11,080 nucleotides of DNA from Cloacimonetes bacterium UBA6081 (GTDB lineage Bacteria > Cloacimonadota > Cloacimonadia > Cloacimonadales > Cloacimonadaceae): positions 1 through 11,080 of the forward strand of contig DIXL01000066.1 of assembly GCA_002428685.1 (NCBI GenBank), given 5' to 3'. Below, one piece after another: positions 1 through 7,021 of this stretch. A model generated the notes under the pieces. The model had not been told where the DNA came from, did no database searches, and saw nothing but the letters and a program-made list of their open reading frames with translations. The translations under genes and the position numbers were made by a program. Position 1 is the stretch's first letter; each line of letters opens with the position of its first letter.

Positions 1-120
1 GACGACTTGCAAGTCGAATTGACGATTTGCAAGCAGAATTGACGATTTGCAAGCAGAATTGACGATTTGCAAGTAGAATTGACGATTTGCAAGCAGAATT
101 GACGAAATGCAAGTAGCATT
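1..120. repeat. Six tandem copies of a 20-bp repeat
   Basis: Six head-to-tail units of exactly 20 bp, starting at 1, 21, 41, 61, 81 and 101, with consensus GACGATTTGCAAGCAGAATT. Units 2, 3 and 5 are identical and unit 4 differs by one base. Unit 1 and unit 6 are the most diverged. Each unit carries the palindromic core TTGCAA (TGCAA in unit 6). In unit 1 it extends to a perfect 14-bp palindrome, CGACTTGCAAGTCG at 3-16. The array touches the window edge, so its true length is unknown. There are no spacers, so it is not CRISPR. The unit junctions also create TTGACG, close to a -35 hexamer, but I find no well-placed -10 behind the last one. Function unknown. Confidence 0.95.
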
Positions 121-246
121 ACTGACGGAGTTTAAACTATCAAGTAGCTATTTGTAAATGTTAACAGGGAGCCAAACCCTCCCATCCCAACAGCTTGAAA
201 GAGCCGTGCTTCTGTAAAGACCTACAAGATTAATAAGGAAACAGCA
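121..246 (+). promoter_or_regulatory. pheS leader with a small hairpin
   Basis: Non-coding leader between the repeat array and pheS. It contains a 5-bp hairpin, GGGAG at 167-171 with CTCCC at 179-183 and a 7-nt loop, not followed by a T-run, so it is not a terminator. No short phenylalanine-rich leader peptide and no recognisable T-box is visible. AAGGAA at 235-240 is the ribosome binding site for pheS. I could not identify a confident promoter; it may lie within or before the repeats. Confidence 0.3.
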
Positions 247-1281
247 TTGCAAGAACAGCTAAAAGAACTTGTCCTACAGGCTCAAACGGATATTAGTGCC
301 TGTAATAATGCCAACGACCTGATGAATGTAAAAGCTCAATATCTTGGGAAAAAAAGCCTGTTAAACGGGCTTTTTGCCAAGATGAGAGATTTGCACCCGG
401 AAGATCGACCTGCCTTTGGAAACCTGATAAACGAAAGCCGGAGCAAGATTGAAGCTCTGCTGGAAGCCAGAAATAAGGAAGTGAAAGAGAGTGCCTGGAA
501 CAAAAGCAGCAACCTCTCAAATAGCGACCTTAGCATGCCAGGCGTATTTAGCTCACGGGGAGGATTTCATCCTTTGTCAATCGTTCAGCGCGAAATTGAT
601 GAAGTGTTTATCAGTATGGGGTTTGAGATTGCCGAAGGGCCGGATATTGATGATGATTTCCACAATTTCGATGCCCTGAATACGCCTGCGGATCACCCTT
701 CGCGCAATTTGGCCGATACCTTCTATTTAAATGGTGGTGGCTTACTGCGCACCCAGACATCCACAGTGCAAGTCCGCACTATGGAAGCATTTAAGCCTCC
801 CATCAGGATAATCTCTGCCGGACGCTGCTATCGTAATGATAAACCCGATCCCTCGCATTCGCCGGTGTTTCATCAGGTGGAAGCACTGGTGGTGGATGAA
901 GGCATCAGTTTGGCCGATATGACTGATACTCTGTCCCAGTTCGCCTCCATTTTGTTTGGTAAGCAAGTTGCCAGTAGAATCCGGCCGCATTTCTTTCCCT
1001 TTACCGAGCCCAGCGCAGAAATGGATATATCCTGCGTTAGTTGTGGCGGAAGCGGTTGCCGGATATGCAAATACTCTGGTTGGCTGGAAATGGGTGGAGC
1101 CGGAATGGTGGATCCCAATGTATTTGATATGCTGGGTATTGATTCGGAAGTTTATACCGGTTTTGCCTTTGGGCTCGGCATAGAACGCATAGCCATGCTG
1201 AAGTACAACATACCTGATATGCGCATTTTGTTTGAAAACGATCTGCGGATGCTTCGTCAATTTAAAGGAGAGCTAAGATGA
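247..1281 (+). CDS. pheS: Phenylalanine--tRNA ligase alpha subunit
   Basis: Catalytic subunit of the (alpha-beta)2 phenylalanyl-tRNA synthetase, which charges tRNA-Phe in the cytoplasm. The 344-residue length is normal. The N-terminal ~85 residues are helical and charged, as in the tRNA-binding coiled coil of the family. The class II motif 2 region lies near residues 187-212 (GRCYRNDKPDPSHSPVFHQ) and motif 3 near 305-320 (GFAFGLGIER). Ala307 matches the alanine that sets the size of the phenylalanine pocket (Ala294 in E. coli). Cys263, Cys266, Cys271 and Cys274 form a CxxC...CxxC knuckle seen in many bacterial PheS proteins. The start is TTG at 247, six nt after AAGGAA; the next in-frame ATG is at residue 26 and would remove conserved sequence. 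The stop overlaps the pheT start (ATGA, 4 bp), which implies translational coupling. Confidence 0.97.
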   Translation: MQEQLKELVLQAQTDISACNNANDLMNVKAQYLGKKSLLNGLFAKMRDLHPEDRPAFGNLINESRSKIEALLEARNKEVKESAWNKSSNLSNSDLSMPGVFSSRGGFHPLSIVQREIDEVFISMGFEIAEGPDIDDDFHNFDALNTPADHPSRNLADTFYLNGGGLLRTQTSTVQVRTMEAFKPPIRIISAGRCYRNDKPDPSHSPVFHQVEALVVDEGISLADMTDTLSQFASILFGKQVASRIRPHFFPFTEPSAEMDISCVSCGGSGCRICKYSGWLEMGGAGMVDPNVFDMLGIDSEVYTGFAFGLGIERIAMLKYNIPDMRILFENDLRMLRQFKGELR

Positions 1282-3830
1282 GAATTTCTTTAAACTGGTT
1301 GAAGAAATACATTGAACTGCACGAAAGTGTGGAGGAACTGCAAAATCTGCTTACCTTTGCAGGTATTGAGGTGGAAGCGGTAATTGCCATGCCGGCCTTG
1401 CCGGAAACCATTATCAGTGCAAGAATTGTAGCTGCTGAGCCTGTTCCCAAAACCGATCATTTGCAGCTTTGTTTGGTAGATGTTGGAGCATACCCATATC
1501 CCGAAAAGACGGAAGCAGGCTATCTGCAATTGATCTGTGGTGCTCCAAATTGTAGAGCAGGAATGATGGCTCTAATTGCCCTTCCAGGCTCACAATTGCC
1601 CGAGTTTACCATCGCCAAAGCCAAAATTCGCGGTGTGGAATCTCATGGAATGCTCTGTTCGGAAAAAGAACTGGGGATTTCTGATAACCATGCAGGAATA
1701 ATTGAGCTGCCCCAGGACACAGCGATTGGAGTCTCTGCAAACGAGCTATTCGAGCTGCCGGACACGGTTTTTGAACTGGAAATAACTCCCAATCGACCTG
1801 ATTTGCTTGGGTATATTGGCATTGCCAGAGATCTTTCCGCCAAATTAAACAGGCCGCTGATGCTGCCGGAAATCTCGTTACAGCCGGATTTGTACACAGA
1901 CGCTGAGCTACCCCTTGAGCTTGTTAACCAAGCACCAGATTTGTGTCCCCGCTATATTGCCAGGCTCTTTACCGGTGTTCAGATCATGCCCTCACCCCTC
2001 TGGTTGAAAAGTGCGCTGATTAAATCCGGACTTCGTCCCATCAATAACCTGGTGGATATTACCAATTTTGTGATGCTGGAGTATGGACATCCGCTGCACG
2101 CCTTTGATTATGCCAAGCTTGCCGGAAAACCTGGTTCGGAAATCCCGGCCATCATTATCCGCCAAGCGGCTCCAAAAGAAGTCTTTACGGCTTTGGATGG
2201 CAAAGCATACAATCTGGATGGTGATGAATTGCTTATTGCTGATGGCACCAAACCATCTGCTCTGGCAGGGGTTATGGGTGGTGAAATATCAGGAATTGGC
2301 AATAGCACGGTCAGGGTAGTTTTAGAAAGTGCTGCCTTTGCCCCCGGTTCCATCCGCAAAACCTCTTACAAACACAAACTTAGCAGTGATTCCAGCTATC
2401 GTTTTGAACGTCATCTCAGCGATCACTCTGCCGGCTTGCCTTCCCAACGAGCAGCCCAATTAATCTGTGAATTGGCGCAGGCAAAGCAGTGTGAAAACGT
2501 TTATGACAACTGGCTGCAACCATCAAAACCCATAATTTTGGGAGTTCGACCCTGCCGTTATGAAAAGGTGATTGGCTATAAACTGGATGGCGACAAAATT
2601 TGCGATTATCTGGAAAAACTGGGTTTAAAATTCCTGCAATATGGTTCTTGGAAGCCAGGTGTGATAGAAGACATTACCCAGGTTTATTGCCATCACGGGG
2701 AAGAGCTGAAACAAGGCAAAACTGAATTCTCCGAACTGCCCGATTGCATTCATACCCTATATTTTGAAATCCCTGCAAATAGGGTCGATTTAGGCCGCGA
2801 AATAGACTTGATAGAAGAGATTGCCAGGCTTGATGGTTACGACAAAGTGCCTATTAAAACCCCAGCCCGCTTGGTAATGGATCGACACCTGTATCGGGTT
2901 AAACGAGTGGCTACAGATTATATCGTGAGCAGAGGCTTTTTCGAAACCCTGAACTATAGCTTCTCAGAACCGGCTTTAATGCAGAAATTGGGATATGCCG
3001 AAGGCGATGCTGCCCTGCAAATGATTCAGCTGATAAATCCGCAAAGCAGCAATCAAAGTTCCATGCGCACCTCACTTGTCCCCCACCTTCTGCAAAACCT
3101 GCTGTATAACCTAAACCATGGTGAGCGCAATATAAAGCTGTTCGAATTGGGCAAAACCTATCACCGGCAAGAAAAGCTTAGCAAAGAACCCTATCACCTG
3201 GCAGCAATCCTGATGGGCTCTAACCGTGATGAACATTGGCAAGATAAAGCAGCAAACATTACAGCAGCAGACGTTAAAGGCATTGTGGATGAGTTACTAA
3301 GCCTTTTGGGCGTGGATAATTATTTGTGCACAGCAGCAAGTGAGCCTTACCTTAGCCCCACCGACAGCAAGGCCTATTTATACAATAATGCTCAATTGGC
3401 CTATTATGGCAAGCTGAAAGCACATGTGGCAGAAACATTTGGCATTGATGTAATTGAGCTGAAACAGGACATCTGGATTATTTCTCTGGAAATTGACTTG
3501 ATTGCAGAAATCACGCGTAAGCGAAAGCTGGTTTACAGCGAGATTGCTCGCTTTCCTGCCGTAGTTCGGGACATCTCATTTCTGAGTCCCATCGATGTTG
3601 CTTTTCAGGACATCCAAACCTGCTTAAACAGCCTAAACACCGCGCTTATCAGTGAAGTAAGCGTGTTCGATGAATATCGCGGAAAGCAAATTCCTGAAGG
3701 CTTCCGCAGCCTTAGCCTGCATATAAAAATTCTGGATAAAGAAAAAACATTGACAGATGAGGTAGTAGATCATCTCGTTGCATCAATGATAAAAAAACTG
3801 CAAGAAACATGGCAGATTACAATGAGGTAA
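1278..3830 (+). CDS. pheT: Phenylalanine--tRNA ligase beta subunit
   Basis: Partner of PheS; it binds tRNA-Phe and edits mischarged tyrosine. At 850 residues it is somewhat longer than the usual ~800. Visible domains are: an N-terminal segment (MRISLNWLKKYI); an OB-fold tRNA-binding domain at about 40-150; a B3/B4 editing domain at about 221-390, including HPLHAFD; a B5 domain at about 421-525; a catalytically inactive class II-like core at about 535-740; and a ferredoxin-fold anticodon-binding domain at about 752-850 (RFPAVVRDISF onward). B5 is about 35 residues longer than in E. coli, with extra sequence near residues 454-489, which probably explains the length. AAAGGAGAG just before the ATG, inside the end of pheS, is the ribosome binding site. 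The last codons contain the GAGGT that serves the next gene. Confidence 0.97.
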   Translation: MRISLNWLKKYIELHESVEELQNLLTFAGIEVEAVIAMPALPETIISARIVAAEPVPKTDHLQLCLVDVGAYPYPEKTEAGYLQLICGAPNCRAGMMALIALPGSQLPEFTIAKAKIRGVESHGMLCSEKELGISDNHAGIIELPQDTAIGVSANELFELPDTVFELEITPNRPDLLGYIGIARDLSAKLNRPLMLPEISLQPDLYTDAELPLELVNQAPDLCPRYIARLFTGVQIMPSPLWLKSALIKSGLRPINNLVDITNFVMLEYGHPLHAFDYAKLAGKPGSEIPAIIIRQAAPKEVFTALDGKAYNLDGDELLIADGTKPSALAGVMGGEISGIGNSTVRVVLESAAFAPGSIRKTSYKHKLSSDSSYRFERHLSDHSAGLPSQRAAQLICELAQAKQCENVYDNWLQPSKPIILGVRPCRYEKVIGYKLDGDKICDYLEKLGLKFLQYGSWKPGVIEDITQVYCHHGEELKQGKTEFSELPDCIHTLYFEIPANRVDLGREIDLIEEIARLDGYDKVPIKTPARLVMDRHLYRVKRVATDYIVSRGFFETLNYSFSEPALMQKLGYAEGDAALQMIQLINPQSSNQSSMRTSLVPHLLQNLLYNLNHGERNIKLFELGKTYHRQEKLSKEPYHLAAILMGSNRDEHWQDKAANITAADVKGIVDELLSLLGVDNYLCTAASEPYLSPTDSKAYLYNNAQLAYYGKLKAHVAETFGIDVIELKQDIWIISLEIDLIAEITRKRKLVYSEIARFPAVVRDISFLSPIDVAFQDIQTCLNSLNTALISEVSVFDEYRGKQIPEGFRSLSLHIKILDKEKTLTDEVVDHLVASMIKKLQETWQITMR

Positions 3831-3832
3831 AT

Positions 3833-4156
3833 ATGGAAAATCATGCGGTGAACCTACAAGATAAGATACAGAAACTGATAGACCAATATACTCTGGACAA
3901 GAAAAGGCTGGAGGAATTGGAAAGCAAAAACAAACAGTTAACCGAGGAAAACTCGCAACTCTTTACCCAAATTGAAGCTTCCGGAACCGCTTCAGGAGAA
4001 CTGGATGCAAAGTACAAAGCTCTTCAGAATGAGTATGACATGCTGCAAAACCGTTACAATGAGCTGCAAAACATGTTGGCAGGCTTTGAAAGCATCGCCG
4101 AAGGTGCCATCCAAAAAATAGATAGCATCTTTCCCTTGGTAGATAACGGGAATTAA
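3833..4156 (+). CDS. Small coiled-coil protein, possibly ZapB-like
   Basis: A 107-residue acidic protein, almost wholly helical, with no signal peptide or membrane segment. Residues ~7-50 and ~56-85 show heptad-like hydrophobic spacing rich in Leu, Glu, Lys and Gln (for example RLEELESKNKQLTEEN), broken by a short Gly/Ser-rich turn at 50-55; the tail is non-polar (IDSIFPLVDNGN). The architecture resembles ZapB or SlyX-type coiled coils, and its place directly before zapA (4-nt gap) suggests a role with ZapA at the division ring. That role is inferred from shape and neighbourhood, since coiled coils resemble each other by composition. I chose ATG 3833 because GAGGT at 3824-3828 stands 4 nt before it. 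An in-frame ATG at 3809, inside pheT, has no good ribosome binding site. Confidence 0.75.
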   Translation: MENHAVNLQDKIQKLIDQYTLDKKRLEELESKNKQLTEENSQLFTQIEASGTASGELDAKYKALQNEYDMLQNRYNELQNMLAGFESIAEGAIQKIDSIFPLVDNGN

Positions 4157-4160
4157 GCAC

Positions 4161-4424
4161 ATGCAATCTGTGGAAGTGGAGATCTTTGGCCGTCGGTTTA
4201 GGCTGCGCAGTGATGATGAATTACGCACCAGAAAAGTAGCAGACGAAATAAACCGTCAGATTATGGAGCTAAGTAAGCATTATGACAATCTGGATTTTAC
4301 GCGCTTACTCCTGCTGATCTGTCTTCAACAGCAAGAACAGAATATTGTTTTAGGCGATAGGAATACCGAGCTTAGCTCCGAGCTTGAACGCCTGAATCAG
4401 ATGATCTCCAAGATAATATCTTGA
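4161..4424 (+). CDS. zapA: Cell division protein ZapA
   Basis: An 87-residue protein matching the ZapA family in length and layout. The N-terminal beta segment VEVEIFGRRFRLRSDDE is the family signature, followed by an alpha helix (KVADEINRQIMELSK) and a long C-terminal coiled coil (LLLLICLQQQEQNIVLGDRNTELSSEL is split here only by polar positions). ZapA binds and cross-links FtsZ filaments at midcell. The start is 4 nt after the stop of the coiled-coil gene, with only a weak GGGA at 4148-4151, so translation is probably coupled to the gene upstream. A 6S RNA candidate follows directly, as it follows zapA in many proteobacteria. Confidence 0.88.
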   Translation: MQSVEVEIFGRRFRLRSDDELRTRKVADEINRQIMELSKHYDNLDFTRLLLLICLQQQEQNIVLGDRNTELSSELERLNQMISKIIS

Positions 4425-4445
4425 TACTTATATTGCCTGCAGGAT

Positions 4446-4475
4446 TTGTGATATGAATTGCATAAAAGCTGTAAT
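4446..4475 (+). promoter_or_regulatory. Likely promoter of the 6S RNA
   Basis: TTGTGA at 4446-4451 (four of six matches to the -35 consensus) and TGTAAT at 4470-4475 (five of six to the -10) are separated by 18 nt. Transcription would start at about G4482, exactly where the predicted closing stem of the RNA begins. Prediction by eye only. Confidence 0.5.
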
Positions 4476-4481
4476 AGTATC

Positions 4482-4631
4482 GGGAACCAAGCCATGAGTG
4501 GCATGCGAGCCGGCCAGACCCGGATACATAAAGCTCAAAAGGTAGGTTCCCACCTCATGCTTGGCTTTGATTTGACAAGCTTACACGGTCCATGCGGGCA
4601 CTTTAATTCGCTTTGGAAATTCCAAAGTTTT
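4482..4631 (+). ncRNA. ssrS: Candidate 6S RNA
   Basis: A 150-nt intergenic RNA candidate that I read as 6S RNA, which mimics an open promoter and binds the RNA polymerase housekeeping holoenzyme. Supporting points: it lies directly after zapA, the classic 6S location; GGCCAGACCC at 4513-4522 resembles GGCCAGTCCC of E. coli 6S, followed by a GGATACATAA stretch like its GCCGATATTT; and the 3' side (TTACA at 4581, TGCGGGCA at 4593-4600) resembles the E. coli TTACAGCCTGCGGCGGCA. The 5' and 3' halves pair as a 6S closing stem: 4483-4486 with 4620-4623, 4487-4492 with 4610-4616, 4496-4500 with 4599-4603, 4501-4505 with 4591-4595, and 4517-4520 with 4587-4590. An apical hairpin (4541-4554) lies inside. 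It is shorter than E. coli 6S (about 184 nt). The match is from memory of the E. coli sequence, with no covariance search. Confidence 0.68.
4611..4631 (+). terminator. Terminator-like hairpin ending the 6S RNA
   Basis: CTTTGG at 4611-4616 pairs with CCAAAG at 4622-4627 across a 5-nt AAATT loop; the two flanking bases are also complementary, giving a 17-nt near-perfect palindrome. It is followed by TTTT at 4628-4631. The stem is AT-rich and the T-run short, so termination may be partial and let transcription continue into rny, which starts 26 nt later. The same bases can instead pair with the 5' end of the 6S RNA. Confidence 0.6.
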
Positions 4632-4657
4632 ATAGATTGATCATAAAGGAACAAATC

Positions 4658-6229
4658 ATGTTAAACATAAATCCTTACCTTGCTATAGTTATTGGAGTCA
4701 TTCTTGGCTTTGGCATAGCATTGATAATTTACATTGCCAAGCGTAATTCCGCTTTCAAGCTGATTTCTCAGGCTACCAGCATTTCTGAAGATTTAACGAA
4801 AGATGCTAAAAAAGAAGCCGAAACCGCCAAAAAAGCTGCGATCCTGGAAGCCCGGGAAGAGTGGTTTAAGCAAAAACGTATCCTGGATATAGAAGTAAAA
4901 GAACGCCAGAACGAACTGCGGGCGCAGGAAAAGAAATATAACGAACGCCTTGGCAGCCTTGATAAACGTCTGGACTCTCTGGACAAAAAGGAAAGCAGCC
5001 TTACAGAACAGGAAAACAAGCTGAAAAGCAAAGAAAACGAGCTCAGCGATAAAAAGCAGGAGCTGGAAACCACCATCCAACACCAAAAGAATAAACTGGC
5101 TGAAATTGCCGGATTATCACGCGAGGAAGCAATTGCCAGATTGCGCGAAGAGCTTATCTCTCAAGCGCGTCAAGTGGCAGCCAATGATGCCCGGCAGACA
5201 ATTGAACAGCTAAAGCTGGATGCCGGCAAAAAGGCAGCCGAAATACTCTCCACCGCCATACAACGGATGGCGGTGGATCATGTTTCCGAAACCACCGTCT
5301 CGGTAGTTTCGCTTCCCTCAGACGAAATGAAAGGACGCATCATAGGCCGTGAAGGGCGCAATATCCGCACTTTTGAAAAAGCCAGCGGAGTAGATTTGAT
5401 TATTGATGATACTCCGGAAGCAGTAGTTCTGTCCTGTTTTGATCCCGTCCGACGCGAAATTGCCCGTCTTTCTCTGGAAAAGCTAATTTCAGACGGACGC
5501 ATCCATCCCGGACGCATAGAAGAAGTTATTGTAAAAACCACCAAAGAAATGGAAGAGACCCTGATCAAGATTGGTGAAAAAGCTGTTTTGGAAACCAATA
5601 TCCACAATATCTCTCCCAACCTGATAAAAGTCCTGGGACGTTTGCACTATCGCACCAGTTACGGTCAAAACGTGCTTCAACACTCCATCGAGGCAGCTTG
5701 GATTTGTGGAATACTGGCTGCTGAACTTGGTTTGGATCAGGAAATTGCCCGCCGTGCAGGGATGTTGCACGATATTGGTAAAGCTGTAGATCACGAATTT
5801 GACGGCACACATGCCATTATTGGCGCAAATCTTGCCCGTAAAAATGGAGAAAGCAAACTGATCGTTAATGCCATAGAAGCTCACCATGAAGAAGTAGAAG
5901 CTCTGTCAGTATATGCTGCCTTGGCTCAAGCTTCAGATGCCATTTCCGGAGCCAGACCCGGAGCCAGAAGAGAAATGCTGGAAACCTACATGCAGCGTCT
6001 TGCCAAGCTGGAAGAAATTGCCAACAGTGTCGAAGGCGTAAACAAATCCTACGCCATTCAGGCCGGACGTGAACTGCGTATCATCGTGGAACCCAGCGTT
6101 ATTGATGAGAACCAAACTAACCTTTTGGCAACAGAAATTGCCGCTTCAATAGAAAAACAGGTGCAGTATCCAGGCCAAATTAAGGTTACTGTCATCCGTG
6201 AAACGCGGCAGATTGCAATGGCAAAATAA
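4658..6229 (+). CDS. rny: Ribonuclease Y
   Basis: Membrane-anchored endoribonuclease that starts mRNA decay. At 523 residues it has the usual family length (about 520). The order is: one N-terminal transmembrane segment at ~6-27; a long charged coiled coil at ~45-195; a KH RNA-binding domain with GRIIGREGRN at 226-235; and an HD phosphohydrolase domain with the His371-Asp372 pair (MLHDIGKAVDHE), His409-His410 and Asp427 in SDAISGARPGARR, followed by the conserved C-terminal region. Nothing needed for catalysis seems missing. I place the start at ATG 4658, 7 nt after AAGGA (4646-4650). A longer reading from TTG 4613 would run through the 6S terminator and has no ribosome binding site. The next gene begins at the base after the stop. 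Confidence 0.97.
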   Translation: MLNINPYLAIVIGVILGFGIALIIYIAKRNSAFKLISQATSISEDLTKDAKKEAETAKKAAILEAREEWFKQKRILDIEVKERQNELRAQEKKYNERLGSLDKRLDSLDKKESSLTEQENKLKSKENELSDKKQELETTIQHQKNKLAEIAGLSREEAIARLREELISQARQVAANDARQTIEQLKLDAGKKAAEILSTAIQRMAVDHVSETTVSVVSLPSDEMKGRIIGREGRNIRTFEKASGVDLIIDDTPEAVVLSCFDPVRREIARLSLEKLISDGRIHPGRIEEVIVKTTKEMEETLIKIGEKAVLETNIHNISPNLIKVLGRLHYRTSYGQNVLQHSIEAAWICGILAAELGLDQEIARRAGMLHDIGKAVDHEFDGTHAIIGANLARKNGESKLIVNAIEAHHEEVEALSVYAALAQASDAISGARPGARREMLETYMQRLAKLEEIANSVEGVNKSYAIQAGRELRIIVEPSVIDENQTNLLATEIAASIEKQVQYPGQIKVTVIRETRQIAMAK

Positions 6230-7021
6230 ATGAGAATCCTATTTTTTGGCGATGTTTATGGCAAAGCCGGAAGACAAGCACTGCTAAGCACTTTACCCGG
6301 CCTGAAAGAACAATTCAGGCCGGATTTTATCATAGCTAATGGCGAAAATCTTGCCGACGGCAAAGGTGTAACCGAAAAAACCCTTCACCCCCTCTTAAAC
6401 CACGGAGTAGATGCCATTACCGGAGGGAATCATTTATGGGACAGGGCAGAATCGCTGGATTATATCGCCCATAAAGCTTTGATTGTAAAACCGATGAATT
6501 ATCCCATTCAAACCCCGGGTAATCCATTTCTGATCTTAGCAAAAGCTGATATAGAACTGGGAATTATTTGTCTTTGCGGTCAAATTTACATGCCCCCTTG
6601 CGACAATGCTTTTGGAGTTCTGGAGCGTTTTCTAAACAGCTTGGATGCCCCTATTCCAATTATTCTCGATTTCCATGCAGAATCCACCAGTGAAAAAAGA
6701 GCTATGGGTTGGTTTGCAGACGGCAAGTTAGCCGCCGTGTTGGGAACTCACACTCATATCCAAACCGCAGATGAAGAAATTCTGCCCAGTGGCACTGCCT
6801 ACATTACAGATGTTGGGATGACGGGATCTCATGACAGCGTGATTGGAGTTCGTAAACAGATTATCGTGGATAAAATGCTAAGTGCCATTCCAAACAGGTA
6901 TGAATCTTCAGACCTTGGTTTGCAGGTTAATGCAGTAGTTGTGGACATAGACATTTTCGGCAAGGCAACCAAGATTAGCAGAATAAAACAAAACGTGGAG
7001 CTAACTCAAGAGGAGTTATAA
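6230..7021 (+). CDS. ymdB: YmdB-family metallophosphoesterase
   Basis: A 263-residue dinuclear-metal phosphoesterase of the YmdB/TIGR00282 family. B. subtilis YmdB is reported to hydrolyse 2',3'-cyclic nucleotides and to affect biofilm and motility decisions; whether this holds here is unknown. The metal-ligand set is complete: Asp8 (FFGDVYG), Glu39 and Asn40 (ANGENLADGKG), Asn67-His68 (GGNHLWD), His149 (LDFHAE) and His174/His176 (GTHTHIQTAD), followed by the conserved TDVGMTG at 193-199. No signal peptide is present, so it is cytoplasmic. It begins directly at the rny stop (TAA then ATG, no gap) with no clear ribosome binding site, so translation is probably coupled to rny. The rny-ymdB pairing is widespread and fits a joint role in RNA or cyclic-nucleotide turnover. 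Confidence 0.92.
   Translation: MRILFFGDVYGKAGRQALLSTLPGLKEQFRPDFIIANGENLADGKGVTEKTLHPLLNHGVDAITGGNHLWDRAESLDYIAHKALIVKPMNYPIQTPGNPFLILAKADIELGIICLCGQIYMPPCDNAFGVLERFLNSLDAPIPIILDFHAESTSEKRAMGWFADGKLAAVLGTHTHIQTADEEILPSGTAYITDVGMTGSHDSVIGVRKQIIVDKMLSAIPNRYESSDLGLQVNAVVVDIDIFGKATKISRIKQNVELTQEEL

Noticed and set aside
1..119. Minus-strand open frame from ATG 117-119 through the 20-bp repeats to the left edge
   Set aside because: No ribosome binding site is visible, and the lack of stops follows from the repeat unit itself. It is kept only as a point to check in the repeat finding.
1..120. CRISPR array
   Set aside because: The units are directly adjacent with no spacers.
742..1260. Long minus-strand frame opposite pheS (172 codons)
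   Set aside because: It is antisense to conserved pheS motifs and has no family features; it is a shadow of the real gene.
3809..3832. Earlier start for the coiled-coil gene at ATG 3809
   Set aside because: No good ribosome binding site precedes it and it would overlap pheT by 22 bp; ATG 3833 has GAGGT at suitable spacing.
4482..4631. SRP RNA, tmRNA or a cobalamin/SAM riboswitch instead of 6S
   Set aside because: The SRP GGAAGCAGC-type loop, the tmRNA tRNA-like ends and the B12 or SAM core motifs are absent, and the transcript ends in a terminator before rny.
4458..4640. A 60-codon + strand frame in the zapA-rny spacer
   Set aside because: It lies within the structured RNA, lacks a ribosome binding site and has no protein-like composition.
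4613..4657. Earlier start for rny at TTG 4613
   Set aside because: The added residues come from the 6S terminator hairpin, there is no ribosome binding site, and ATG 4658 gives the normal RNase Y N-terminus with its membrane anchor.
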